Assembly: GCA_963576475.1 (NCBI GenBank) | Contig: OY754970.1 | Location: 42,393,147 to 42,457,146, forward strand | Length of the DNA: 64,000 nucleotides | Source: Molanna angustata | Taxonomy: Eukaryota; Arthropoda; Insecta; Trichoptera; Molannidae | Reading direction: 5' to 3' | Shown here: in pieces, positions 12,126 to 24,147 of the stretch | Numbering within the stretch: the stretch's first letter is position 1 | Layout: each line of letters begins with the position of its first letter | Made by a program: the position numbers and the translations under genes | The notes under the pieces: generated by a model | What the model was told of the DNA's origin: nothing | Databases searched by the model: none | Seen by the model: the letters and a program-made list of their open reading frames with translations, nothing else

Positions 12126-12898
12126 ATTTAATAATTCTGAATCAAAATATGATTAAAAATTATGTTGAAATTCACCCAACTGATAATATTTATTCAAAAA
12201 TGACAATGGTGATTATTCTAGCATTAATTGTTTGCCAAATCAATTTTCATCCAATAGTAGGTACACATTTTGGTTATTCTGAACATGCTATTGTATTGTC
12301 TATGGTCAAAAGCAGTTGTAAATATTTTCAGATTATTCTGTTATAACTTAACACCCATTTTATTTACTAAAACTGGTTATATTTTGCTGTAAAAATCACT
12401 TCTAAAATGGTTATCAAATCAATAAAAACATTATATGTATTTGGATATGACAAGGTTTTTGAACAACATAAGTACGCATATTTAAAAGGAAAAAACGTAG
12501 TTAGTTACTGTGGTTATAAATACCTATTTACATACATACCTACATAAATCTTTTTTGTATTTGTATCATCAAATATTGAGTATTATTCAATACCAATATG
12601 AATAAAATATACATACATCCCAACAACAAAGTTAAAATTTAGGTATTTTATCTTTAAATTATTGGAAATATTTCATCAGTTTCATCTGAATATTCAACTA
12701 AAGATGCATATTCTTATGCCATTTTAACTGGAAATCCAAATATTTAATGGAACAAAACAACAAACTGTAATTTAAGCAACACATTTTGACCGCTTGTTGT
12801 GATTTCAATAGTATTTAAGTGTTATACGTATATTATTTGATTTCTTTTACTCTTTTTTATTTGCTGTTGTACATACACAATGTTGTCATACTTTGTAA

Positions 12899-12995
12899 TC
12901 TGGTTGGTTGGAAGAAATTGCCTAGTGGCAATAAGCCTGCCAGTGTACAATTATATTTGTTTATATTATGTACAAGAAGATGTATAAATAAATAA
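12899..12995 (+). repeat. SINE/LINE 3'-end copy with ATAA tail
   Basis: CTGGTTGGTTGGAAGAAATT and the following GGCAATAAGCCTGCC match the 3' body of SINE family 1; ends in AATAAATAAATAAA. No RNA polymerase III boxes are present. Confidence 0.55.
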
Positions 12996-13137
12996 ATAAA
13001 CAAATCCAATGATGTACGTTCAGAATAACCACCATTCCATAATGACGATTGACGCCATTTTCTATTGTGATAATGTCAAAAGTCAATCGTTTCAGAATTA
13101 CCACCAATAACAGCTATCGTGATATAATGGTAAGTAC

Positions 13138-13250
13138 TTTGAAGATTGATTTCCAGTAGAAGAGTGATTAATAAAAAAATATTTCTCACGCAATTCTTGA
13201 TTCTTTAGTTTGGTATCATTGGTCAGTTGTAAGGTGCCGGTTTTTTTTAA
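13138..13250 (+). repeat. very degenerate SINE family 1 copy
   Basis: GATTGATTTCCAGTAGAAGAG and TTTCTCACGCAATTCTTGA follow the box B and linker of SINE family 1 in order, with indels. Confidence 0.4.
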
Positions 13251-13697
13251 TTTATAAATAACAGTTGTTTTATCTGTGATCTGTTGAATAAAAAATTATG
13301 AAAGTATTTCACTTTATTTTATAATCAGTATTTTGTTCTTTACAATAATCCAACTGAGATAGTTTAAATACAATCATTAAATCTTTTTATAAATTGTGTA
13401 GTTTATAAAAGTGCCATTGTGATGTTTCAATAACTTTGCAGAAAGGGTTTTCTTTTTTGTATAGATTAATTGAAAAAAATGACTCGTATAAAGTTTACAT
13501 TGACAACTAATGGAGACATTTAAAAATCCTCAATTATCAATTTGTAAGACTCAAAGATAAAAGATATTTGATTATCCAACAATTCCAGAAAAACCTTTGT
13601 CCTTATACTAATGCTTTTCTATGTCTGATGCATCTTTGTTTTTACCCTGAGAATCTTTTTCCACATGGTACATTATCCATTGGACATATTGTGAACC

Positions 13698-13841
13698 AGC
13701 CCCCCTAGACAATGTGCCATTTAGCTCAAGAAAAGATAACTCAATGTATGGAAGTGATAGTTGTCAGTCACGTGACAACTGTCACTTCCATACATTGAGT
13801 TATCTTTTCTTGAGCTAAATGACATGTTGTCTAGGGGGGCT
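13698..13841. repeat. near-perfect foldback, about 70-bp arms
   Basis: Left arm begins AGCCCCCCTAGACAATGTGC and its reverse complement ends at 13841 (GTCTAGGGGGGCT). The arms meet around GTCACGTGAC at about 13770 with only a few mismatches. No coding potential; probably a foldback MITE. Clear target duplications were not found. Confidence 0.85.
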
Positions 13842-15125
13842 GTCTCCTAGACTAGAGGTGCGCAAACTATTGTAAATTATAATATTTGTCATGACCTGTT
13901 ATATATAGTTCACATTTATTTTGAATTGTTTCTCTATATAATTTATATTCCAACTTATAATATGTAATAATAAAAATTTAGTGCTATTTTTTGATAACAA
14001 AATTATCACAAGTGCGCCCTTGTCTAATTCCTGGCTCTATGTAACAAAGTAATTTACTGAAAGCTTTAAGACGTTGCGTTCCATATATGTCAGAGAGCAA
14101 TTTATTCTATTTAATAGGTCTGTTGACACTTTAACCACAGGTTTTTGGCTCTATCCAAATCCAATGCTTTCAATGAATTGATTGATATTCTGCCATTCAG
14201 GCAATCTCAATGTTACATGTTTTTCTGATGGCGTATACAATAAAGGTATTGAACTATAAATATTACAAAAGCAAGATTCATTTTCTAATTAAAATCTCCT
14301 GCAGTCATTAAAAAAGTCTAGATCCGATAATGTCTCGCCTATGTTAACGCCCGTGACAACAATTTGTACAATCCCTTAGAAGGTAATTTGTGTACCGCTG
14401 TCATAAACAAAGTTCATTTGAAAATCTATTTGATGCCTTGTTTTATATTAAAAATGTAGAATAACTTCCATCCTTTATAGTATAGTATGCTCTTCTAGAT
14501 TTTAAATGATATATACTTGCATACTTCCTACAAAAATAAAATAAATCGCCAAAGAACCAATTGTACATTAAAATATGAAATTCTTTTACATTTTCATTAA
14601 GTATAATTGCGTTTATATATTCTAAGATATAAATTTATACTTCACAAACTCTTCATATTTTACGCTATTTATACAGTTTAAACCCATTGTTAAGACACCA
14701 AAACATTCCCCGATAGCTTTTCAATTTTTATATTGGCTTTTTACAAACTGACATGTGAGTGATTTGACTTCTGTGCCACCATACTTTACTTGATTTCTAA
14801 TTGATATACACTATTATTATTCAATGTAACAACACTAATTTAACAAATGTTATATTTATTTTCTTTCGACGCCCGCACTAGGTATATCTTTAAGATATGT
14901 ATTATCAAAATTATGTTATAAAATACAAATAAACATACACACAGTAATAAGTTTTTTTTTTAAATTGCTTTAAATAAATAACATTTTGCTTTAAATTATT
15001 TTCCATTCAGCCAACATTTTGTAAATTTCATTATATCTTCATTTTTTTAGCTAGAAAGGTAACCTTTAAAATTCAGTGCATCAAGTACTGAAAAACATAA
15101 ATGTTATAGAATAAAATAGGTTAAC
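13842..15125. other. intergenic, nothing recognised
   Basis: AT-rich, no open frame or repeat structure detected. Confidence 0.5.
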
Positions 15126-15680
15126 ATTAAATGAGAACTTTATAATTTATGATACCTGAGGCATACACAATACTATTTCTGTTCTACTATTAAATGAGAA
15201 CTTTATAATTTATGATACCTGAGGCATACACAATACTATTTCTGTTCTACTATTAAATGAGAACTTTATAATTTATGATACCTGAGGCATACACAATACT
15301 ATTTCTGTTCTACTATTAAATGAGAACTTTATAATTTATGATACCTGAGGCATACACAATACTATTTCTGTTCTACTATTAAATGAGAACTTTATAATTT
15401 ATGATACCTGAGGCATACACAATACTATTTCTGTTCTACTATTAAATGAGAACTTTATAATTTATGATACCTGAGGCATACACAATACTATTTCTGTTCT
15501 ACTATTAAATGAGAACTTTATAATTTATGATACCTGAGGCATACACAATACTATTTCTGTTCTACTATTAAATGAGAACTTTATAATTTATGATACCTGA
15601 GGCATACACAATACTATTTCTGTTCTACTATTAAATGAGAACTTTATAATTTATGATACCTGAGGCATACACAATACTAT
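15126..15680. repeat. 63-bp tandem repeat, about 8.8 copies
   Basis: Units begin ATTAAATGAGAACTTTATAA at 15126, 15189 and so on up to 15630 and are essentially identical, which means recent expansion or active homogenisation. Confidence 0.96.
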
Positions 15681-16770
15681 TAATTTATTGCTTTAATATT
15701 CATACCTTTGTCCATGTCAATTTTCATACTTTTACAATAATGATAAAATATTGAGGAATGTTTTGAGTTCAGTGATAATGTATGTATTCATATTTCTAAT
15801 TACCAATTCTCTTAAAAAAAATAATGACTTTTATAATAATTTATTTTTATTAAGAACGAATCCTGGTTATTAGAAAAATAGCTGATACTTTTCATCCGGG
15901 TGACATAAAATTTGAGGCTATTCAGCATTTCACAAACTAAGATCACATAATATGGACATACCTTTAAATTTATGGGCAGGTCCTAAATTCAAAAAAGTAC
16001 ATATTATATGGATTATGGTATAAAATATTGTATAACTTTTTAATATCAATATAATGTATTGAATTTGTATTTTTTTAAATCATGCAAAGTGAGCACATAG
16101 AAATTTGCAATAAATATTAATATTTAATTTTCTTTTCTATCTCCTGCTGATTGCACAAAAAATAAACCATTTAAATGGAACACATTATTATTAAATCAGT
16201 ATTTTCTTTTGTATTATTGTACATAACAATAAACAATTATTTTAATTGTATGAAAAATTGTAATTTTGATTGATTTGATAATCAATTTTATGTTTAGTTA
16301 TTTTCTACAAAATGAAGCATGTCCTTGTTGACAAATATGGTGTAACATGTATTTTTAATAACCTCAATAAATCAATTAAAGTGCAGATCAAACTATAGCC
16401 AATTACACTAAGGTTATTTATTTTTTGTAACATGATACAAAATTATATTTTCCCAAATAAAAATATTTTATTGATGTATACATACAAAGCTATTATAATT
16501 TATAAAAATAGATCAGTAATGACTGACAGGGGATTGCTTCGAAGTTTGCATACAGCTCGCTGTACACCATCAATCCACCCCTGCCAGTTTGGTCCACGAT
16601 TCAATGGAATCGGAAGCTTTTTGTTAGTCTTGACATATGTACCCTAAGCAAAGTGAGGCATTACACTTATTGAATGTAAGATTAAGAGATTGTTTATAAG
16701 ATGAAACTTAAAGTGGATAAAGATTGTAAAGATACATCGAAATTAAAGTTAATAAAGACCACATAAAATG
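15681..16770. other. intergenic, nothing recognised
   Basis: AT-rich DNA; the short open frame at 16432-16647 has no recognisable motif. Confidence 0.5.
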
Positions 16771-16966
16771 ATAAGCCGTTCGGTTTCTGTGCGGGCGTCC
16801 TGGATTTGATTCCCAGCAAAGGAGAAATTTATTTAAATTCATTTCTCACGCAAATATTGCTTCTCTGGGCTGGAAACTCTGGTTAGTTGAAAGAAATTGT
16901 CATACGGCAATAAACTTGCAAATTACGCAGGGTGCAAGAAAGTGTTCATTATTATTATAAACTGAA
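16771..16966 (+). mobile_element. SINE family 1 (tRNA-derived), head-truncated
   Basis: Begins within the tRNA-like head (ATAAGCCGTTCGGTTTCTGT), has a mutated box B (GGATTTGATTCCC) and the shared body (TTGCTTCTCTGGGCTGGAAA … CGGCAATAAACTTGC … GGGTGCAAGAAAGTG), and ends in ATT repeats. Box A is missing. Confidence 0.75.
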
Positions 16967-17890
16967 ATTCTGAAAGATGGAAACATAAAAAATCAAAATA
17001 ACAAATATGAAAGTGAAATATTAAGTATTCCAAAATAGTGTGGAATTATTTGATTTTCTCTATCTTGATAATCAATTTTGCACTCACAATGTAATAATCA
17101 TTTCAACGTGAATCTATGAGTCAAATTTGGAAATGGAAGAAAACAAATGAAAGGTGCTAAATAATATATGGTATAAAATGAGATATGACAGAGGATGAAA
17201 TAAATGAATGATAAATATAATGTATCGAGTTGGGGGAAGTTTGAATTATGAGTGGAGAAGATGCATCAGTTTACTTGGAATGTGTGGACTTCGGTCCTTT
17301 CTACCTACCTGTTAAAGACAATGTGTTGATATGTACCTAGAGCTTGACAAGCGAAAGAATGCGGGTGACATCTCCTGTGCACAAACCAATTTCAATAGAG
17401 GGCTGTACTCTGTGATTTGAGTCAACCAATAAAATTTGATGAATAAGAGCTAAAGATACATATGTTTTAATCAAATATTTTCTAAAATAAAATTGTTATT
17501 AAATTTCTACAAAAGATTTTTGAACAAGTTTATTTTTTCCAATAATATATAAGTTGGTAACATTAAATTCTCTTACCAACTTCACCATCCCATGTGATAT
17601 TCATAAATAATATACTATTGTCAAGTAAACTTATTTAGTATACGATCTCTGATGAATTAAATATTAATTGCAGTTAATATTGTCATTGAAAATCTAGAAG
17701 ATAAGGTGGACATTTACCATTAGGTTGTCATTATTACAATATCATCGCCTTGGTGCAAATTGGCTATTACTAAATATTATAATGTTTTGTTTATTTTGCA
17801 CATAATAGGTACTTATTATATAATTATACACAAACATATACATTTCTTTTATTTTTATAAACCTTTAACATATGCTAGCCATGGAAATTT
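16967..17890. other. intergenic, nothing recognised
   Basis: No coding or repeat signal that I can support. Confidence 0.4.
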
Positions 17891-17894
17891 ACAT

Positions 17895-18055
17895 CGGGGA
17901 TAATCCTTCTGCAGAAGCAATGTTGTAATCCAGTGGACACGGATTTGAATCCCGCCTCAACTGATTTTGTCAATATATATAATAATACAAGCATTTTTGC
18001 TTAGTTTGGGAAATGTCTATTTACTTGTTTTATAAAACAATCTCTAAATTGAAAA
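17895..18055 (+). mobile_element. degenerate SINE family 2 copy
   Basis: GTAATCCAGTGG then GATTTGAATCCCGCCTCAAC and a body with CAAGCATTTTTGCTTA and ACTTGTTTTATAAAACAA follow the order seen in the intact copies at 40658 and 49577. Confidence 0.55.
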
Positions 18056-18097
18056 ATGGATAAAATAAATAAAACAATCACTTTAAAATATATATTT

Positions 18098-18361
18098 TTA
18101 TTTTTTAGGACCCTTTCTTCTTTTACTGGTGCGCTTGGTGACTTTATCTGTTTTCTTTTTGTTTTTTGATTTGTTTGCTTTTATTTTTCTCTGATGCATC
18201 CATACGGGGTATTGTCCAAATTGATCTCGCATTGTTTTAGAGTTGTACACTCGAGCCACACCATCTTCCTTCTCAACAACTATCTCCTCCTCCTCCTCCT
18301 CCATGTCCGAATCTTGGTCTAATTTTATTATATTCATTGATGTTTTCTTTTTCTTATTTTC
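18098..18361 (-). CDS. LLPH: LLPH coding exon 2
   Basis: Acceptor AG at 18363-18362; begins ENKKKKTS in phase 0 and ends KRRKGPKK with TAA at 18098-18100. The internal ATG at 18337 is not the gene start. Confidence 0.9.
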   Translation of the reverse strand, partial: ENKKKKTSMNIIKLDQDSDMEEEEEEIVVEKEDGVARVYNSKTMRDQFGQYPVWMHQRKIKANKSKNKKKTDKVTKRTSKRRKGPKK

Positions 18362-21300
18362 CTAAAAAATATGCATATTATAGAATAAAATAATAAATTT
18401 AAAATTGTAGATTTTTTTGACAACCAAAGCTCTTTTTGCTTTCCTCCTAAACCTTTTCTCTTACAGCAAAAATAGCTACAACAATCTTAATCTTAACATT
18501 CCAAATTTGAATGTTGTTAATATACTGTACAATGGAGAACATGTGTGAGGCGACAGTTACACGTAAAGTATTTACTGTGATCCATCAATTCAATATTTAG
18601 TGATGGACGTCAGTATTTATTGATGGATTAATACACACACCAGCTTACACACAAAGTATTTATTACATCAGTATTGTGTCCGGTTTCTTGGTTGAAAAAT
18701 TGGTTACAACAAAGAGAAAGGTTCACCCATTTGAATTGAATGGCTGAAATTAAACTACATTGCGAAATGGATGATTACGAGAATTATTTTCGAATGCCCG
18801 AAATCTGCTTTGAAGAACTTCTAACAATGGTAAAACCATTTTTAACAAAACAAGATACAGTGATGAGTAAATCTATTTCCCCGAGAGAAAATTTAGCATT
18901 AACTTCGGCTGCTGGCTCCAGAACGTTTTGAGTTCCTCCAGGTAGTTCCAGCGTAAAATGTTAATCTTTTTCTTAACATCATCAATCAATCGTGGTATTA
19001 CTTCATTTTTTGGAAAATTTTCAGTAATTTTTGCAGTGCTTCTCCTTTTTTTATAACATTTTTGTAATCTTTTGAGGAACTATCCCATACGGTAGTACTT
19101 CTAAATTTTGGATTAACTCTCAAAACTTCCTGACCTCGTCAAGAGGGCGCGAGACGGGCACAACGAGGGCGCCTCTACCTCTGTGAGATCCAAAAAACCG
19201 TCCGCCTCCATCGCTAGCGTAATGCGTACTGATGTGATAAATATTGACGCAAGATTACACGATCAATATTTATCACAATCCGAAGGGTCGTCGATACGGA
19301 ATTAAGAAATCTAGAAATCCATGAATAAATTTTGACATCCATCAATACGCTAGACTACACGTTCAGTCAGTGGCGTGCGAGGGGTCCTTCGGCTGGTTCT
19401 GCCCAAAAAAAACTACATCCTCTGTTTAGTCAACCTCCATAATATCTTTTCACCTTATATTTTTTCTTTAACTCCTGTTTTGTACTATGCACATAGCACC
19501 AATTACACGCATTGCGTAAAGGTAGGAGCAAATAATCAAAATTGCATAATATTATGAATATTTCAATTCTATTGATAAATATTTTAAATGCAGCCCTTTA
19601 ATAAGTAAATTTTTTTTAATAACTTACTGTAAATACATATCATGAACTAAAATTAACATATCAAATATTGAAAACATATCATGAATGTTAGTTAAAATAT
19701 TCAGAGACATCTATGAAGTATCTTTCCAAGTTTCCAACCATTATCAGAACAAATTTACTAGCAGCAAATGTTTTCATACATTATTTTATTTTTCGTCCAT
19801 TAGTTTTTATTCATAGATGTCGTGATATATTACTCATATTTACGCAAAGGTTCTTTTTCTTAAATTTTAATAATATTTATGAATTCCTTACAAATTCTAC
19901 ATACATTATTTTTTGAAATTTCTTGCATATTTTACAAAACGTTTATTTAAAATATAATCTTTACTTGGTTTTTTACAATGAAATCGAATTTTTAAACTTC
20001 TTTGAATTACGCGGCAAATGCATAATACTAATAATATTTTAAATATTTTTTGAAATTTAATTAGAAACAATTATTATTCTCCTTTTTATTTCCAGTCATT
20101 TAAAAGATAAACGATCTATTCGGTATGATTCGAATCAAAACAATTCAATATATTTATATTAGCGCCAAAATCTTGGCGTAACATGCAATAATCTAACGGT
20201 CGTTGATGTAAAAAAGTACCATGTTGAACCAAACCATGTGAATATTCTTACACCCATACATACAAACTGTTGAAGAAGCTTCATACATGCCCAGCATAAA
20301 TCTTACCTTAAAAAATACACAGATACACTAACACAAACAAACAACCTTTGTTCCTTTAGTCATGTGTATTGTATGCTCAAATGTATCAGGCATACTGCAA
20401 TGAATATTAACGACAAAAGTAAAAAGAGATTTATAATTTGTCGCGAAATAAATCGTGAACCATATATGTGTTCTGACATTTTAGCTACTGTTATCAAAAC
20501 TGTCAATGTTGCATACGTTTAAATTCAGTGTTGCAACAGACGAAAATAATTACAGGCAAATTGAACCTACAAAGGAAAATTATTCAAATTTTAAGAAATT
20601 CATATCTCCATTAATATTTGCGCTAGAAAAAAAATAAAAACTGTTTTATGATTCGTTATACGCCCTACAACTCTTTGATATATTAAAAATATCGTACAAG
20701 ATTTTTAATTATTTTTTTTTTTGAATTTTTTTTTTTTTGATTTTTTTTTTTATTTTTGATTTTTTTTTGGATTTTGATAGTCATGCCAGGCATATAGGCA
20801 TGTATGGCTTGCACGCCACTGCGTTCAGTAAATACCACGATCCATCAGTATTTATTGGCGGATCACAGTAAATACCTTATGTGTAACTGTCGCCTGAGGG
20901 ATATGAAAAAAACAAAGATTTGTATAAAAAAAATATATTAGTTTAATTAACGAAGATATATTACAAATAAAAAAAAATACTTGGTATTTGTTGTATTGAA
21001 ATTTATATGATTATTATTGACGCGTTTCGTGCAAGGCACATTGTCAGAATAGATGTGCCTTGCACGAAATGTGTCAATAATCAAATAAATTTCAATAGAA
21101 CTAAAATACCAAGTATTTTTTTATATTTGTAATATATGTACATACAATGGAGTTCTATCAAGAATTGTGGATCGACAAACTAAACTTAGTTATACCAACA
21201 ATCTAACTATAAAAAAAATATTTTTCATTAAATTATAAACGGTATGTCATTGGTTGATCACTTTATGACGTCACACATCACAATGGATAGTTCATTTTGA

Positions 21301-22590
21301 CGTATTGTCTATAACGTGAAGCCTTTCACTGAGTGTTTTCCAATACTATAATTATTACAATTATCAATAAAAGCAACACAGGATTTATTAAAGGACAATC
21401 AGAAGGCAATGTCCCTGTGAATAAATAAATGTTGATGCAGATTTTTTTTATGGATAATCTGGACTTTTGCACTTTGTGATGTCTAAATAGACAGGTTGAT
21501 GTTTTCAAGTATAATTTAAGATATTTGTTATCAGGATTATGTGATTAAATTAAGTACTGTGCATTAAATAACATAAGGATGTAATATGTTAGGATGTAAT
21601 AAAATAATATTATTTTAAACTAGCCGAGAGAGACACTTTGACTAACAGAATTTATCTATCCTTGTCACATGCACAGATAAGATAGAAGTAAACTTAAATT
21701 TATTCCCTTATTACGTGTACATCGGTATATAGTTTTTAGCAGCTGATAGAAGACTTCGGCTTAATTTTGACCAAATACTTGGGCATTCATACAAGCTATT
21801 CAGTTTTTAGCAGCTGATAGAAGACTTCGGCTTAATTTTGGCCAAATACTTGGGCGTTCATACAAGCTATTCAGTTTTTAGCAGCTGATAGAAGACTTCG
21901 GCTTAATTTTGGCCGAAGCCGTGAATTGCTTTTTTGTTCATATGTGACCGAAGCAGAATGTTCTATCAAACACTAATAGTCAATAATTGTACTCAAAAGA
22001 TATAATGCAGCACGAAATAATAATATTCGCTTGATATTTAAATAAATAATAATAAACACTTTCTTGCACCCTGCGCAGGTGGCGAGTTTATTGCCATATG
22101 GCAATTTCTTCCAACTAACCAGTGTTTCCAGCCCAGAGAAGCAATATTAGCATGAGAAATCAATTTAAATAGATTTCTCCTCTGCTGGGAATCGAACCCA
22201 GGACACCCGTGCAGAAACCAAAAGCCTTACCAACTGTGACACGGCGGTGGTCGATATTTCAAATGTAATAAATAAAATTATTATGGCTTAAGTCAAATTA
22301 TAAACGATGTTCGATATCTCCATTTCCCATTTTTGTATAGGATTTGACGTGGTGATAACGACCAGCGTTTGCAATTTGACTCAGGTAATGATACCTACCT
22401 TGATTGTGTTAGCATCTAAAGTAATAGTAATAGGAGATATCTCTTTCATTATTTCGTCGTTTGTCGGTTTTTCTGTGTCCTCTGTGATTCCGAGAGTTTT
22501 TTTAAGACGAGCTAATTCCTTAATTCCATATTTTTCCCTTTTAGCTGCGCGACACTTTCTACGCCATTTACTTCTTAGAGATTTAGCCAT
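18098..22590 (-). CDS. LLPH: LLP homolog (LLPH-type nucleolar protein)
   Basis: Coding exons 22399-22590 and 18098-18361 (minus) join in phase 0 with donor GTAGGT and acceptor TTTTTTAG to give 151 aa. The N-terminus MAKSLRSKWRRK followed by KELARLKKTLG is the hallmark of the LLPH family; near residues 112-122 comes FGQYPVWMHQR, the other conserved block. The C-terminus is very Lys/Arg-rich and a run of Glu lies near residues 84-90. LLPH proteins are small basic nucleolar proteins, linked in vertebrates to neuronal growth and to ribosome assembly factors. The single 4-kb intron carries a Harbinger element, a hAT element, a PLE foldback, a short tandem repeat and a SINE. Length is close to the vertebrate protein. 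Confidence 0.9.
18740..18931 (+). pseudogene. Harbinger transposase N-terminal remnant
   Basis: 63 codons; motif YFRMPEICFEELL then PRENLALT. The frame breaks before any catalytic DDE residue could occur. Confidence 0.75.
19368..20821. mobile_element. non-autonomous hAT-type element nested in the Harbinger
   Basis: Terminal inverted repeats CAGTGGCGTGC and GCACGCCACTG, flanked on both sides by the 8-bp duplication CGTTCAGT (19360-19367 and 20822-20829). Eight-base duplications and CAGTGGCG ends are diagnostic of hAT elements. No transposase frame; long T runs at 20700-20770. Confidence 0.9.
20937..21207 (+). mobile_element. miniature Penelope-like foldback with one-sided extension
   Basis: Two inverted copies of a PLE terminal repeat (arms about 90 bp, both carrying AATACTTGGTATT and the motif TTGCACGAAA or its complement), then an extension TACAATGGAGTTCTATCAAG … AAACTTAGT. 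Flanked by the 14-bp duplication TATAAAAAAAATAT (20923-20936 and 21208-21221). The same terminal and extension sequences bound the PLE composite in SNRNP48 intron 2. Confidence 0.82.
21222..21730. other. intronic DNA, nothing recognised
   Basis: AT-rich part of the LLPH intron with no repeat or coding signal I can support. Confidence 0.4.
21731..21930. repeat. 71-bp tandem repeat, about 2.8 copies
   Basis: AGTTTTTAGCAGCTGATAGA recurs at 21731, 21802 and 21873 with few changes. Confidence 0.93.
22041..22254 (-). mobile_element. SINE family 1 (tRNA-derived)
   Basis: On the minus strand: a tRNA-like head with box A-like GTGTCACAGTTGGTAAGG and box B GGTTCGATTCCC, the shared body, and a 3' tail of ATT/TTTA repeats. 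Located in the LLPH intron near the donor of exon 1. Confidence 0.88.
22399..22590 (-). CDS. LLPH: LLPH coding exon 1
   Basis: ATG at 22590-22588; 64 codons ending ITLDANTIK; donor GTAGGT at 22398. An upstream in-frame extension exists, but MAKSLRSK is the family's universal start. Confidence 0.92.
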
Positions 22591-23744
22591 TCTAAAAACA
22601 TAATCACTATTTAAAAAAAAAACATTTTTAACGGTTATACAAAAATGATTTTGGTGAAAGCAATAAAATATTATCCATTCATCCAAAGAATAAACCGTAA
22701 TAATAAAAACACACATCGACACATGGTAGTACACAGTGGCATGTGATTTGAATGACAACAAAACCTTTATTAACAAAAAATTTAGGCATTAGAATCAATC
22801 AAATACATCAGAACTTCAAATATCTTAATAATAGTAACCTGAATAAATATTTTATGAATTATCGAGGAAAATAACCTATAAATATGTCACACGTGCACTG
22901 CGCTCTCAGTTGACAATTAAAATCATAGATAAATGTCAATCGTAAATCGTAAACACTATTTTATCTATGATAAAATAAATTAGTCATTTGAATAATGGGC
23001 ATTTCATACATAAAAATAATATTTCTGGTTACTATCGCTTAAAATAAAGATCGTAACTCTCTTCGGTAGAAGTTATTTTAAAACGGGGTCATAGTTTATA
23101 GAATTCATAATGTCCTAATAATTTAAATAGATTGTAAATACATAGAATCAAAAAATCATTGTATTTTTATTTAAACGACCTTCTTCGTTGTCCTCGCCTT
23201 TTTTCCATTTCTTGGAGTGGGGTCTAGTGGTTCTATTAAACTAATGCATAAAGTGCATTCAATAAAAAACATAACACATGCATAGCATTAGGATGAAGGG
23301 TAATGATTACAGCATCTAAAATTTGGATAATTGTCTATAGCATGACGAGGTTTTTGAATAATTTCGACCGAGGCATAGTGCAAGTGTAATTCTTTTCCCT
23401 GTTTAATCACGGGGATCAATATTGATATGGCTTCTCTCCACATGGGCAACACAATACCACCCATCACATTTCTGCGTTTCTTTGGCCAGCTGATTTTTAG
23501 TACAGTGCGTGTGTGATATTTCTCTCCCAGGATTCATAATAATGTGTTTCGTTGATTATTAGTGCTTACAACTCGGATCTGTTTAGAAATGCGATTTTTC
23601 AGAAGAGTAGAAAGGACCAAATTTCTAATAGCTGGTGTCCTCTACGTAGACGTGTTAAAATAAGTTGCTAAGATGTTTTTGTTTTTGAAAATCGTAAATA
23701 CTAATTACAACATCGAAATAAGAAAATTAAAATATATTTGGTTT
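22591..23744. other. intergenic between LLPH and the caspase
   Basis: The head-to-head spacer of about 1.9 kb between LLPH (minus) and the caspase (plus) starts here. It presumably holds the LLPH promoter, but no core element is clear. A short inverted repeat around ATCATAGATAAA/TTTATCTATGAT lies at 22924-22974. Confidence 0.4.
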
Positions 23745-24147
23745 CAAGGCCGTAGCCAGAAAATAATTTCGGGGGGGCTTAGCGTGGAACAGTAAAAACA
23801 AATCTCCCCGCGAGCGTATCCCCGTGCGAGTACCAAGCGAGCATAAAGCAGTCATCTTAAGTAATAAAGTGTGTGTTTGTCTCACGCGTCCTGGAAAAAT
23901 AAGAACATCTAAAAATCTAATGTATGTGCGAGCATATACCAGTATACCTGACTCTATATGTCATAAAAATGCTGAATTATATTTCAATAATTATTTTTTC
24001 ACGCAAAATTTTGAAATGGGTGCACCGTAACAACAGAGTGAAATGGGTGCACGGTATGTAACTGCAGTCTCATTGTTACTTACTAAAGAAATATATTTTT
24101 TTTTTCATTTCGGGGGGGGGGGATCAAACCCCCTGGCTACGGCCTTG
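23745..24147. mobile_element. hAT-type MITE, 403 bp
   Basis: 15-bp terminal inverted repeats CAAGGCCGTAGCCAG and CTGGCTACGGCCTTG, flanked by the perfect 8-bp duplication TTTGGTTT (23737-23744 and 24148-24155). G-runs lie just inside both ends (CGGGGGGG). No transposase. It sits about 350 bp upstream of the caspase start codon. Confidence 0.92.

Larger units (their letters stand above)
18549..20894 (+). mobile_element. PIF/Harbinger DNA transposon with decayed transposase
   Basis: Terminal inverted repeats start GGCGACAGTTACAC and read on through TATTTACTGTGATCC at both ends with a few mismatches, flanked by the 3-bp duplication TGA. The frame at 18740-18931 reads YENYFRMPEICFEELLTMVK followed by a stretch ending PRENLALT, the N-terminal block of Harbinger (HARBI1-type) transposases. 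The rest is replaced by a hAT insertion and decay. TGA is not the usual TWA target of this superfamily. Confidence 0.82.
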
